Source: Trichostrongylus colubriformis (taxonomy: Eukaryota > Nematoda > Chromadorea > Rhabditida > Trichostrongylidae). Taken from it: a DNA stretch of 64,000 bases. Where the stretch lies: positions 57,500,646 through 57,564,645 of the forward strand of contig OZ022256.1 in the NCBI GenBank assembly GCA_963978905.1. Direction: 5' to 3'. Under the pieces are notes generated by a model, which did not search any database, had not been told where the DNA came from, and was given only the letters and a program-made list of their open reading frames with translations. Numbering within the stretch: the first letter of the stretch is position 1; every line of letters starts with the position of its first letter. Shown one piece after another: positions 32,258-43,364 of the stretch. Position numbers and translations under genes: made by a program.

Positions 32258-32659
32258 TGTACCGTATCCTACGGTTGGCTAGATTGGTCTCGGACTGTCC
32301 CGCACACACGCTTAAATACAGAGGTTTATCGGCCAGACAGGAATATGAGCACGACGAGATCCTTCGGACGGCAGACGTAGACTAACTCTAGTTATCTGGT
32401 GAACTTCCTTTTATAGGCTAAGGGCGGAGCTGCTACATCGATCGAACAAAAGGCAAGACAGAGCTTCAAAATGAGCGGGAAACAAGACAGCCGATCCCAT
32501 CGATCGGATTAGTGAGCAAAATAACATGAGTCATCGATGGAACATGGCTATGGGCATGGCTAAGATACTCCAAATAGCATGGTGATAACGGACTGGCGTA
32601 ACAAGACAAAACATAACGGTTAGGAAATACATTACGCAAAACATAACCGATATCTAACG
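32258..32659 (-). repeat. 3' LTR of the non-autonomous element
   Basis: Begins TGTACCGTATCC on the + strand and ends GATATCTAACG. About 402 bp, nearly identical to 34065-34474. Confidence 0.88.
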
Positions 32660-34065
32660 CCCCTCCTCGAGAAGCCTGACTCCGGCGGCGTCTTCCTACT
32701 TGTAGTGCTTTCCCTTCTGCTTCATCCGATGCAAGTAACGGGGTTGGCACTCCTGTCCTGTGCTGCCTTTCCTCTTCCTGATTGGCAGTCCATCCCCTTC
32801 CCGCGGCAAAGTGTAGGTACATGACCGCGCTGACATCGGCCGCGCTCAATTTCTCGTCAAGTCCTGGATAATAGTTTGTACGCTTCAGACAGACATGCAC
32901 CCGTTTAAGCACTTCCAGTAGCTTAGCTCTGCTTAGAGCAAATATGTCATATTCCCTTAGTATGTGTTAGACAATATCGGCACGTGGATTGACGTACAAT
33001 GTAATTACAAAGAACAGTAACTGGTATAGGCCCTGGTCTTGGTGGGCGTGATGCCAGTACATTTCAATCCATTCTCTTGCGAGTAGTGTGTAGGTGGAGC
33101 GATGACTCAACAGACTGTTGAGTATCATCCAAGCCAAACGGTGTGGAATTCCGGCGGTGTTCCCTTCCCCGGCCAATGCCCAAGGGAACCGATCTTCTAA
33201 CACGCGTAGGCCTTCCTCTTCTCCATACTGGCATAATAAGCGTCAGCCCTCCGGATCTTCCTTTCTACACAGTTCATATTCAGCCTGTTCATGTGGAGGC
33301 CACACGCCTTCCCACCATAACCACTGCTGATCTCCCGCGTCTGCATTCCACCAAGGGAAGCTGGCCCGAATCCACTCGAGTAAAATGCTCTTTTTGAGGC
33401 TGTTGGTTGCTACACATGTCTCCATCTCCTTGAGTTGCGCCAATGTCACTGACTTAGGTTGTCTGTACATCCACGTCGGCAGGAGCTTGTTGCCACAGGG
33501 CAGGAGATGTCTGCTCACGTTGTACTGGACTTTGTCGCCATCCCAATACTCAGGCACCACAGGGGTGCTCCGCATTGAGTCGTCTCTATTCGGGCACTGA
33601 GACATCACAATCTTTGCCGTCTCCTCCACCACAGTGGGAGAAAACCCAAAGACTTGTCCGCATCTTTGCATGATGCTCAGTGCCCCCGGTAAAAACCCGA
33701 CGTCTCCAAGCTTGAATCTTCGAGCTGGTCGGGGATGGTTTGCGCTAGCTCCACACGGCTTCTTTTCAGTGGTGGGATAGATAACTCCTGAACTCGACAC
33801 CACCCATATTTGTCGGTGGTAGCGCCTCAGTCCTCTCAGTGAGCCCTTGCTCTCGATCCTTCGCCAAGCCCTCCTGAATATCCTGTGCAGTCAAAGCTAC
33901 ATTTCGCATGCTTTGAGTGGGTTTATGAATCATTAGTCCTGTGGCCATTGCCTCATTCGCAGCGCCATATGGTTTACTTGTCATGTACACCTTCTTTTGC
34001 TCCAATTCCTTGGCTGCTAGAGCAAAATCTGCTGCCCTCTCGGCAGTCACCGGCTGGGCCCCCAT
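32640..34065 (-). pseudogene. Decayed gag-like frame of the LTR element
   Basis: On the - strand an ATG at the primer-binding site (34065) opens a frame to 33766. The sequence then continues in another frame from 33803 to a stop at 33243 and resumes in that frame through stops near 33243 and 32967 into the polypurine tract. Read together these would make a roughly 470-residue protein, rich in charged and Trp residues but with no CCHC knuckle I can see. The family (Ty3, Bel/Pao or other) cannot be named. One frame change and two stops make it non-functional here unless recoding occurs. Confidence 0.6.
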
Positions 34066-34474
34066 GTACCGTATCCTACGGTTGGCTAGATTGGTCTCGG
34101 ACTGTCCCGTACACACGCTTAAGTACAGAAGTTTGTCGGCCAGACAGAAATATGAGTACGACGAGATCCTTCGGACGGCAGACGTAGACTAACTCTAGTT
34201 ATCTGGTGATCTGTCCTTTTATAGGCTAAGGGCGGAGCTGCTACATCGATCGAACAAAAGGCAAGATAGAGCTGAAAATGAGCGGGAAACAAACCAGCCG
34301 ATCCCATCGATCGGATTAGTGAGCAAAATAACATGAGTCATCGATGGAACATGGCTATGGGCATGGCTAGGATACTCCAAATAGCATAGTGATAACAGAC
34401 AAAATAGAATGTCGTAACAAGACAAAACATAACGGTTAGGAAATACATTACACAAAACATAACTGATATCTACA
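34065..34474 (-). repeat. 5' LTR of the non-autonomous element
   Basis: Begins TGTACCGTATCC and ends GATATCTACA on the + strand, giving TG...CA termini. About 410 bp; it carries a small AT-rich indel near 34400 absent from the other LTR. Confidence 0.88.
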
Positions 34475-34623
34475 TGGCAACCTTCAGCCAGTTACATCAA
34501 AAACTGGGCATCGTTTATTCCTTTAGCGAATCTCAACTTTCGGGGGTTCTGTGATGTTGTCACAGATGAGAATTTGGAAAATGTCATCGTATTAAATTTT
34601 TCTGAAGGTAATTTTAGGTGGAT

Positions 34624-34748
34624 AGGCTGAGCAGTGACTTGTAATACATCGGCTGGCCCCCGCAAGTCATCATATAAACCAAATCGCAATCATTGCCATC
34701 ACGATTCTGAATGAAATTGAAATGCGTGGCCTATCCCACAGAAAGGAT
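34624..34748 (+). repeat. SINE-like dispersed repeat, 3' part
   Basis: Shares ACTTG(T)...GGCT(G)GC..CCGCAAGT, CAAATCGCA and ACGATTCTGAATG with 37260-37400 and 52545-52690, same orientation. Confidence 0.6.
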
Positions 34749-35539
34749 TGACTAGCGCCAAAAACATTGCTCTTTATCCTTTATCTTTTAACTAATTGAA
34801 GTCATCCCTCCCCATGATCTATCTTCAATAATTTTATAGTTTTTACATTCAAGTACAATGAGAAGAGCACATTTCTCGCCAGCCATGTATTCATATGACA
34901 TGAGAGATCGGAAACAGAACCTTTGGCACGGCGCATCTACGGGAAAGGTCCAAGGCGTAGTGGGAGGGGGGGGGATTTACTGGGTACTTTTTGAAGTCTA
35001 CAACATCATCATAGTGCGAGTATCCTCAAAGGAAATCGCTTCTTTGTCGCAAACTATTTTAACCCACACAGATTTAATCTGCTCCTACAGACGGAACATT
35101 TACGCGAACGAACTCCTCTCAATCTCTTTTTGCCCACTTCTACGCGCTATTGCCTCTTCAATTTGTCAAAACCAATTGGTTCTCAATTACTTCGCATGTG
35201 AATGGATTATATGAGACCACCGTGATGGATTTCGTGGCCGAGCAGTCCTGTGCATACGCCATCTTTCATTAGGACAGACCTGTTCCCGAGGCCATACCGT
35301 AACAGAACTAATAAAGTCTGCTGCGTGCGTGGGAATTCATACTATGGAAAGTCGAAAATGAGAAGAAATGCTACTAGCAAAAAAATAGGTAGTAAATATA
35401 TGCTTTACAGAAGGCTAGGATTATGAAGTTCTTAGTTTTTGTGTTTTTTTACCAATTAGCTAGAAGATATGTGACAGTCTGAGACACACATTGAAAGACA
35501 ATAATGGAGACAGTAATGCCATCTTCACACTCCGCCTTT

Positions 35540-35583
35540 GATCGCGTTCATACTTTGCTATGACAGGAGTATGAACGCGGTTC
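35540..35583. mobile_element. TTCATACTTTGC-family foldback, copy 5 (minimal)
   Basis: GATCGCGTTCATACTTTGC and AGTATGAACGCGGTTC are separated by only a few bases, leaving almost nothing but the two tips. Confidence 0.7.
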
Positions 35584-36653
35584 AAGAGAAAAGAAGGGGA
35601 CTAAAATGAATCTTCTCCCGAAATTCCAATGGAGAACAGATAGCTGGTCTACTTTATACGGTTCATCTCCGTGTTCCAGAAAACCTTTGCCATTTTCATT
35701 TGTACATTGCATGGAGTTTGTGCTATTAGTGTAGTAATTTTCTCAAGTTTATCTCTATTCTATGAAACTGCAATTTTTTAAAAATAAGTTCATCTTGGCT
35801 GCTATGTGGTGTCTCAACCCTTGCAGTAAGGGAAAATCTATCGGAATGCCGTGATGGTCTACATATTTCTTCCTGTGTGTGATATTTATTCACTTCATCT
35901 GATTAAGACGCATTTCTCAAAGCCTCTACTGCTTCTCTAAGGAGGAGCACGGCAATATCTGGAAAGCCCTCGAATAGTAGCTTCTATTTTCATCAGAAGA
36001 GGACATTAGTGTGGATGATGGAACGGTTACGGTAGCTCCCGAAGAGGTGAGATATGAATAAAATTTTAATTAGTGAAAGATTTTCGTTTCCAAAGGAATT
36101 CTACGCATACAAGTGACTTCTTGTTTTGTGCATATCAATACGAGCCATAGTAAAAAAATGCATTGTGCCTCGTACACTTGAGATTCAGGTGAGACATATT
36201 CCCTTGTACTAACGTAGCTAACTGTGATCATGAGCTCACGCTCCCCACAGACGGTGAAACCATCAGTGGGTCAAATGTGTTATCAGTGGATTTTCTGGGA
36301 ATGTTCTCGAAATGGTGCCGGATATGATAAGAGAAGAAGGAGGCGCTTGTTCCGGTACTATACAGGCAAAAGTTTCGAGTCATCTCCAGCCGCCTAAAGA
36401 AGACTGGGCAAGACTGGGACGCTAATAAAGGTTTCACTTTGACACGTTACTTATTTGAAATCCACAAATAATCAATTTTGATCAACGTGTACATGGGTAT
36501 CTAAGGTGAGCATGGTCTGCTTACATCTTTTCAATAAATTTTTTTCATGTTTTGGGTACATTAGAACTGATCTTCTTCGGAAAAAGTTTTTCAAAAAGAT
36601 AAGACTGACCTACACTTGACAAACCTTCTAGTGATATACATAACAAATAAATT

Positions 36654-36750
36654 CACATAATAGATAGTATTATCACGTAATAATAGATAATACTAATAAT
36701 AGATTATTATATTATCACGTAATAATAGATAACACTATTACAATAATAGA
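36654..36750. repeat. AT-rich tandem repeat (ATCACGTAATAATAGATAA unit)
   Basis: ATTATCACGTAATAATAGAT occurs twice (near 36670 and 36712) among further TAATAGATA variants. Confidence 0.7.
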
Positions 36751-37127
36751 TAATAAAACTCCAAATGTTGCAATGATTCAATGAACACGTATTACAAAAA
36801 GTAATCTCTTGTTCAGCCTTTCAGGGATATCTGGAATTTCGCAGCACTCAATATTTTGTATTAGCGCTCAAGATAAGCGGAAATTTTCGAAGGCGAGCGC
36901 GCGATGTCCCACGTGACAGGCATGTGAAAAAACGCGCGGTCGCCAGTGTGAATGAATCTTGTCTGGCGAAACAAAAAACATAATCGACAACTAATGCCGA
37001 GATTACAAGGAGAGTCGAGATGAAAATTTGAGCGCTGCGGAATTCTGTTTTCTCTACTGTACAAAAATTTTGAAAAGTTCCTCACTTGCTAGTACGATTA
37101 TTGTAAAAATGAAGGCTAAACGGATGG

Positions 37128-37402
37128 TGGTGGCGTAGTGACAAGTGGCGGGCACTCCCACTCTCATGGTACGGCGATTAAATCCTCCATCAACTCCCGC
37201 CCGAATCAACGAGCCTTCCATCCCTTCGAGATCGGTGAACTGGTACCACATTCGGATTCTGGGAGGATGAAAGCACTGGCTTGTACACCGGCTGGCTCCT
37301 GCAAGTCATTAAATGGGCCAAATCGCATTCACCTGCCAACATGATTCTGAATGGGAATAAAATGCGCGGTGCAACCCAACAGGGATTAATTGGAGTTAAA
37401 AT
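37128..37402 (+). repeat. SINE-like dispersed repeat, fullest copy
   Basis: The 5' part has a tRNA-like look: TGGCGTAGTGA resembles a pol III A box and CGATTAAATCC a worn B box. The 3' part, from about 37265, is shared with 34624-34748 and 52545-52690 (TGGGCCAAATCGCATTCACC, ATTCTGAATGG). A pol III origin is inferred, not shown. Confidence 0.5.
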
Positions 37403-39057
37403 TTCATCCCTCAACTTTATTGCAAAAACAAGACCTTCTCTGTCTCCGACGTCCTTCCTGTCCGAGCGATGGAGAAAGGAAGCGGTGCACTGATCTCTTA
37501 TGCACGACGTCTTTAGATGAAAAGGTTGTTTGTTCTTTCAAAGAAAAATTTCTCCAGACACACACACGCCATCTCTTAGTGTAACAAGAATCAATCTTTA
37601 TAATTGCCTTCTGTCTGGGTGCAATTTTAATTTCAGCTGAGCAGGGAAGGACTAGTGTTCTCTATACAAAAGACAACCGTATATACTTGTACACTTTTAC
37701 TTTAAGAGGACTTCACATAAATCGCGCCATCTGTTTTTTCTTAATTTTTTAATGAAGTACTCTGCGTACTTTGATATTTTTGATTTTTAAAAATCTCCGT
37801 ACTTTCATGCTCATTCTTCTGGAAAGAGTGGTACACCGTTATGACCTGGTTCTTCTGAAAAATGTAAGAAAATTTGAAATATTGTTTCCAGCCTTGCTTA
37901 GGTGCTGTTATTCACTGTGATGGGAGGAATGCACCCTTCTACAAAAGGACCCAGTAAGACGCCAAACGATGACATCTCTCCTTGATTATTATTTATTCAG
38001 TTCAATTGACGAATTTTTCCATTAGGTTATGTACCAATTGGTCAACGGTCAACAAAGCACCTGTCAGATTCAGCATTGCAGTCTGTCCAACAACAATTGC
38101 AATCAAATAAATGCTCTTTTCCTGAGGGCTCATTCGAAGTCTTGCTTGGAAACGAAGCAACGGACCTACCACTCACCGTGGTACTCACTGGGCGGGATCC
38201 GCCTCATCATCGTGGGACTGGCGTTTGCTTCCTTCATCACTTCCGTGGCGTCCATACGTACGAATAGATTCATGGGAGTCTTCTCCCCAGTGCCGTGTTG
38301 ATTTCAAATAACCTACGATCACCCTATCGGGTTTCTTTGCGAATTTTTTTTCTCCATCACGTCATCATCACATGCTCTACCACCTTTGAAACACATTTCC
38401 TTAACACAACTTCCACATAGCCTTTTGTCCAACCTGTTTCGTAAGTGCGTGGTAGATTTCCCTTGAGATCTAATGAGATATAGTACAAGTAGTGCTGACG
38501 TCAGTCAAGGCATGGTTTTTATAGGTGTGAAATCCGTATAAACCTAGAAGCACTTATAATACACTCCCATGGACAGCTTCTCAATTACAGCTGTCAGTAG
38601 CTTTTGCCTTGAAGTGAGCTTACAGAGCCGTTTTAATGGGTACTTGTAGCGTACCCAGCGGCTCTATTCTTACGTTATATTCATTTTTTTGATTGTTAAT
38701 TTTTTTTTTTGTGGATGGTCCTCACTTCATATGTTTTTTTTAATCCCGTAACTATGATGGTAAAAACCTCTTTAGTCAACTTGTAGGATTTATACTCGTT
38801 CGATGGAGGGCCCACTCAAGGCCAGGGAAGGGTCGAGGATCTTCAACGATAGGTCGTAGTTTGGGCCTGAAAGCGAGGGAAGATCATCTTGTCCAAAAAG
38901 ATTTCCCGAGCTTCCTCGAGATTTTCCAAGCTAGACCAAACCTTATATCCATTAGTTAATGACCGTTAAGGAAACTGTATTGGTAAATTATGGCTTATTC
39001 ATTTCACCGGAACGAATAGAAATGCAGGATTTGAAGTAATCGACAGTCCACCTACAG
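37403..39057. other. Intergenic upstream of nlp-47
   Basis: No gene recognised. A TTTCAG at 37628-37633 has no convincing exon after it. The last kilobase presumably holds the nlp-47 promoter; no site could be named. Confidence 0.35.
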
Positions 39058-39063
39058 TTTCAG
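39058..39063 (+). promoter_or_regulatory. nlp-47: Trans-splice (SL) or 5'-intron acceptor directly before the nlp-47 ATG
   Basis: TTTCAG abuts the ATG-ATG pair at 39064-39069 with no spacer. This is the canonical nematode acceptor and decides the start. It implies either SL1 addition immediately before the start codon or a non-coding first exon upstream. Confidence 0.65.
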
Positions 39064-40133
39064 ATGATGCGAAACTTGTTGGTACTCCTCTGTGCTTTAT
39101 GCGCGGTCGTGCTGTCTCAGATGACATTCACCGATCAATGGACCAAGCGAAGTGCACCGTATGAGCCATTCAGGACACTGAAAACGTAAGCTATCCAAAT
39201 AAGAAAGGGTTTCCCAGCCTGGAAGGTAAAGAGTGTGGTGCTAACGTAGTTGGGGCAGGGGGTGGCACTCACTGTCGCTCAAACGTCCCTCATCAAAAAG
39301 CTGCCGTCAACTTCGCGATTTGGTAGTTATGCGATTTTGCGGTGTCGCGACTCCGCACGCGAAATTGTGTCAATGCAAGATCTCAAAGTCGCAGTATCGC
39401 GTGTGGTGCCGTGACACCACAAGTTCGCGAAGTGTGACGGCGATCATACCGTTCTGCAATCATCAGTTTGAACATCCAAACGTATATTTTTACCAGCTCT
39501 AATTTAGGAGGCTAAGAGCGTTCCCCTAAAATAGTGGTTGTTTAGTCTATGTAGTTGTAGCGAATTTTTTGTAACCTACTAATACAAGTATAATTCAATC
39601 GTTCTCTCAGTTAGTTAACTGTTTCTAGGCATAAGATAACTTTGAAAGTGCCTGTAAGCAGAAATTGACTTCCGCCTTTGTCGAGTGGCCCCCCCCCTAA
39701 CTTCCATAGCACCAAAGTTGGTACTACTTTGATGAGGGGGGAGAAAGGTGGGGGCTTCTATAAAATCCACTAAACAGTGTATTCTATAAAGCCCCCCCCC
39801 CCCTGTCAGCAAACCATTACTCACTTGTTAGGGACTCGTTGATCTTGTAAAGACATGTCAATGTTCAACGTTCAACAAGTTTCATACATGAGTGATGCAT
39901 AGGTTTTCGACACTCCGTAACCTGCCCCCCCCCCTCCTTCCATGGTACCTTCCGAAATCTCTTTGACGTATCAAATTATGAGAAGCTAAAAACTATAATT
40001 TTTCAGTACGGGCCGTGTATGTGATCGTCGTGCTGTCGATGAAATGGTATTTCAACTTACTCAACTTCAAGCCGCTCAAAAAGAAGTCGTAGCAGAACTT
40101 GGCGCCTGTTCCCTAAAAAATCGACTCTTCTGA
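39064..40133 (+). CDS. nlp-47: AKH/GnRH-like neuropeptide precursor (nlp-47 type), 2 exons, 82 aa
   Basis: Secreted prepropeptide of the adipokinetic hormone/gonadotropin-releasing hormone superfamily. Exon 1 is 39064-39185 and exon 2 is 40007-40133, joined in phase 2 across a GTAAG...TTTTTCAG intron of 821 bp. Residues 1-18 form a hydrophobic signal peptide (core LLVLLCALCAVVLS). The next residues are QMTFTDQWT followed by the dibasic KR, so cleavage would release a peptide whose N-terminal Gln can cyclise to pyroglutamate. As I recall, this core is the same as the published C. elegans AKH-GnRH peptide. The remaining ~50 residues form the associated peptide with two cysteines (TGRVCDRRAV and ELGACSLKNRLF), as in arthropod AKH precursors. 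No Gly precedes the KR, so C-terminal amidation is not predicted. Expected role is ligand of a GnRH/AKH-type GPCR (gnrr family), affecting reproduction or fat use; that is inferred from C. elegans. Confidence 0.92.
39230..39500 (+). repeat. Repeat in the nlp-47 intron, with a nested small foldback
   Basis: GTGGTGCTAACGTAGTTGGGGCAGG...CACTGTCGCTC and CAATCATCAGTTTG...GTATATTTTTACC match 7921-8060. Between them lies an extra inverted repeat (GCCGTCAACTTCGCGA ... TTCGCGAAGTGTGACGGC, about 39303-39440), which reads as an insertion into the older repeat. Confidence 0.6.
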
Positions 40134-40326
40134 TTCTTCGTTTATCACATTCTTACGTTGCCATTTATGGAAGGGCCATGGATCATCCCGCTTTTATTGA
40201 CCGTATATGTCAGCCTGTACGAACATCATCACCGTCACCGGTACCTTGAGTAGTATTAATTTTCTGGATCTCATGAACGCTATGCACCTTGAATAAGAAT
40301 TGATCATATGTAACAACAATTTACAT

Positions 40327-40332
40327 AATAAA
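40327..40332 (+). terminator. nlp-47: Polyadenylation signal of nlp-47
   Basis: AATAAA about 195 bp after the stop codon (TGA 40131-40133), in T/A-rich sequence, a normal 3' UTR length for a nematode. Confidence 0.6.
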
Positions 40333-40333
40333 C

Positions 40334-41699
40334 AACAGACATTCATTTTAAGAACACACCAGATAGCAATTATGTGAGTATTTCTTGTTTATTGGAATGC
40401 ATTTTGAAATTATTGTGAGAAATGCAGGTATTCAAGGATGTAGAATATTTCACTCAATTGTAGGCATATTGTTTTACGAAGAGAATTGCTAAGGATCCAT
40501 GCATACTCAGCGACATGCCCACAATGAGGTGTAGCTTTATGTAGAATTTTCGCTTTGCAACGTCGCACTCGCGAGACCATCAGCACGAATTGCCACGGTC
40601 GGTTGGGATTCCGCTTAGGACGTAAGCATAACCAAGGAGATCTTTTGAAGAAATAGCTGCATATATCATCACTATTTGAAAAGACAAAATAGTAACACAA
40701 AAAGTAAAAGAAACAGCAATACATAATGACAATACCAGTCAAGAAATAGTCAATTCGAGCGTAAAACTTCAAAGGGAGTGTACGCAACGTGCACAATCAC
40801 ACGCGAAGAACTTCGCCGCGCCGATCGAAAAGTCGACACAAGGCTACACGTCCACCACAATGCGCCCAGCGATCAATACCTTGGTGTGCTCATTGGCGTT
40901 AGCGCGCTCAAGCACGTTATGGTATTGATCGCATGAGCAGTGTGGCAGATGTGTTGCTTTTTTCAGCAGCGATCACGTCACCGAGGGCTGAATGCTATCA
41001 GAGGAGGAAATTCGCTTTGTAGCCTTCGGTGCGCGACGCAATTGTGTGAGCTATGCGCGCCGTATTGGATGGGTCCTGAAACGATGACGGTGCTCCACGC
41101 CTCACACTAGGTGTAATCGCTTCAGGACTCAGACGGTACGGCGCCCGTAGCTCGTACCATCACGTCGCGCGCTGAACGCGCCCACGCGAGTTTTGTGTCC
41201 TATTGGCATATACACCGTCGCCGAGTATGAATGGGATCTGAGTTTGGTACTTTTGCTGCAACACGCCAGCCATAAACAACTGGTTGTGCGCTTGAATCCA
41301 AATTTTGTTTTTTCGTCTCGGAAGAGCAGTTTACCATGGGCAGGTCAAACTTCAGATGCACTCACAATTCCGGCCAAAAATTCCGAAAGTAATTATGACG
41401 GGAAGATGTTTTGCTATTGCTAGCACACTCGTACTACTATTGGCCTATCTAAAGATGGTAGTATCTTTCAGGAGCAGGTAACAAACCGATTCGTCGTCTA
41501 TGCGCATGTAACCACCAACAATGGTCATAAGTTAGGGTTAAATCGAAGCCATCCAAAAGACTGGTATCGATCTATATAATAGTTGGCTTCACTCGAACAT
41601 CTGAGCAAGCAATTCGTTGAGGCTGTTTCCCACCTCGTTCAGATGACAAATAGTCGTCGTTTTTAATTTCTTTCAATGAGCTATTCCTCAAGAAAACCA
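40334..41699. other. Intergenic downstream of nlp-47
   Basis: Holds the short repeat 40765-40855 (see 28985-29105) and a small inverted repeat around GATCAATACC near 40880-40935. The 128-codon - strand frame at 40410-40796 has no domain and is not called. Confidence 0.4.
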
Positions 41700-41835
41700 T
41701 GTTTGGAAGCATAGAGGCAGGATCCTCCGGAAGTTGGGGCTTCCTCGACAGAAGGTCGTATTTGACTGGCGGAAGGGGATGGGGTCGTTGAGGTCAGGAA
41801 TGATCCCAGGGTACATGAAAAGAGGGCATGCTATT
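41700..41835 (-). repeat. Dispersed repeat family R-CGAGGAA, copy 1
   Basis: Reverse complement shares CTGACCTCAACGA, CAGTCAAATACGACCTTCTG and TCGAGGAAG with 45835-45985 and 48785-48960. Non-coding. Confidence 0.55.
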
Positions 41836-42468
41836 AGCTCCCAGATATATGACTGAATATACGAAATCAAATAAAAAATGCTTGAAAGATTCATTTGTCC
41901 ACAACAATCAATACAAAATTTATAGTAACAGGGTTCTCAGCAACTGTACAATCCAGCTGCAGTGGAGCCGTATTCGGGCCCCCGAAGAGAGGGAGGGGGT
42001 CATATCGAAGCGATATTTCTCCTCGACGTCTTGGAGTGCCCTGAGTAGAGGTACATTTGTAGGAAATGATTTGACGTCAACTTTCTCATGTCGCGATTAC
42101 AAATCGATGTGGATACGGTAACTGTTGCAGAATTTATTGCTGTAGGCATCTCTAGCTTCAAGCTGTAAATGCGTCAGAGCAGTTTTCACATCGGGTGGGA
42201 ATGTGGTGATTGAAATGGGATAGGATACCTATTGAGAAAGCCGCAACAGGATTGATCTCTGCAAATTTTTATATAAAAGGTGAGAATCCCGTCTTTCTCT
42301 GATTAGCACAAGGTCTCGTACCACCACATTTCAGGAAATTACAAAGCAAATGAAATGACTTATCGCTTCAAGATAATTATTGGATGCTGTCATTTGAAAA
42401 GGTGAAAAGTAACTATTTGGAAATTCGACCATTTGAGAGACCTCTCCGCATAGTGGATGGTTTTATTT

Positions 42469-42627
42469 GTACAGTCCATTTCGAAGCGCTTGATAGGGCG
42501 TGGCCTACGGGCTTGGGTGAGAGTGTATCAAACTCTCTCACCTCGCCACACATTCTCACTCTCGCCACTCACACTCACTCTCGCCACTCAGGCCGCGCCC
42601 TATCAAGCGCGTCGAAATTGAGTGTAA
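42469..42627. mobile_element. GTACAGTCCATTTC MITE, copy 3
   Basis: GTACAGTCCATTTCGAAGCG opens it and CGCGTCGAAATTGAGTGTAAC closes it. The centre is a CACTCTCGCCAC tandem. Closest in sequence to copy 1. Confidence 0.8.
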
Positions 42628-43364
42628 CTGATGTGGTTGTACCTGAGTGGATGTGTATCGTTGAGACAGGATTCACACCACGGAGTGTAACGTGAAGAGT
42701 ATGATTCTAGACCCTAAAGCCTTGCCCTGCCATTTATTTTAGGCGAAGAACGCTTATCACCCATCCATATACGGGCTTTCCGGCTTGCACGCAGCGCGCC
42801 GCCTTTGCGACATGAAATTTTGTCTCAAGGATACAGTCTACTTCTGTAGTGGTACTAACTTGACGATGTAATGCCCCATAATCCGTTCCGTTCCGCAATG
42901 CTTGATATACGGGCGGAGCGCATTGAAGCTTTGAGTGTTTCAGCGTTCACCCAAAGTCTTAGTCGTGATGAATACGGTAGCGGCAATCCGTTCACGGATG
43001 ACAAAAAGTAGTTAACGGCAATTTGCGGAACGGCCAAATGTTGTGTGTTTTTCTTCATTCGTTCCGGATAAATTCAATTCCTCCGGCAACTTCCTTTCAG
43101 GAGCAATAAAATTTCCCCAATGACCACGTCGTCATCACAACAACTTCCTTTTCCGGAGTAGTTACGGCATCAACCCTTGTGCTATGCTCTTAAACAAAAA
43201 AGCTAGTACTCCGTCTACCCTTTTTGTTGAAAAGCAACTATGAAAAACAGAGGAAATTTGAGAACATAGGTGCTATCGAAATGAGGGGAGTTGACTTGCA
43301 CTCTATAAAAAAAAGTTGCACATCTAAGCATCTTGTAGGGATCTTTGAGGGGCTAATCTGCACA

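Larger units (their letters stand above)
32258..34474 (-). mobile_element. Non-autonomous LTR retrotransposon, gag-like only
   Basis: Two ~405 bp direct repeats flank a 1.4 kb interior, bounded by a TGGC target duplication at 32254-32257 and 34475-34478. On the - strand the 5' LTR ends ...CGGTACA and is followed at once by TGGGGGCCCAGCC, a plausible primer-binding site. A purine tract GAGGAGGGG abuts the 3' LTR. The interior carries one decayed gag-like frame and no protease, reverse transcriptase, RNase H or integrase motif. LTR divergence is low (a few percent by eye), so insertion is fairly recent. It must have moved using enzymes supplied by another element. Confidence 0.88.
34479..37127. 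other. Repeat-bearing intergenic DNA, no gene
   Basis: Contains a copy of the SINE-like repeat (34624-34748), the foldback at 35540-35583 and an AT-rich tandem stretch (36654-36750). Open frames such as 34858-35214 show no domain. Confidence 0.45.

Noticed and set aside
40410..40796. 128-codon - strand frame downstream of nlp-47
   Set aside because: It begins in a dispersed repeat (40765-40855), has no domain and no convincing acceptor.
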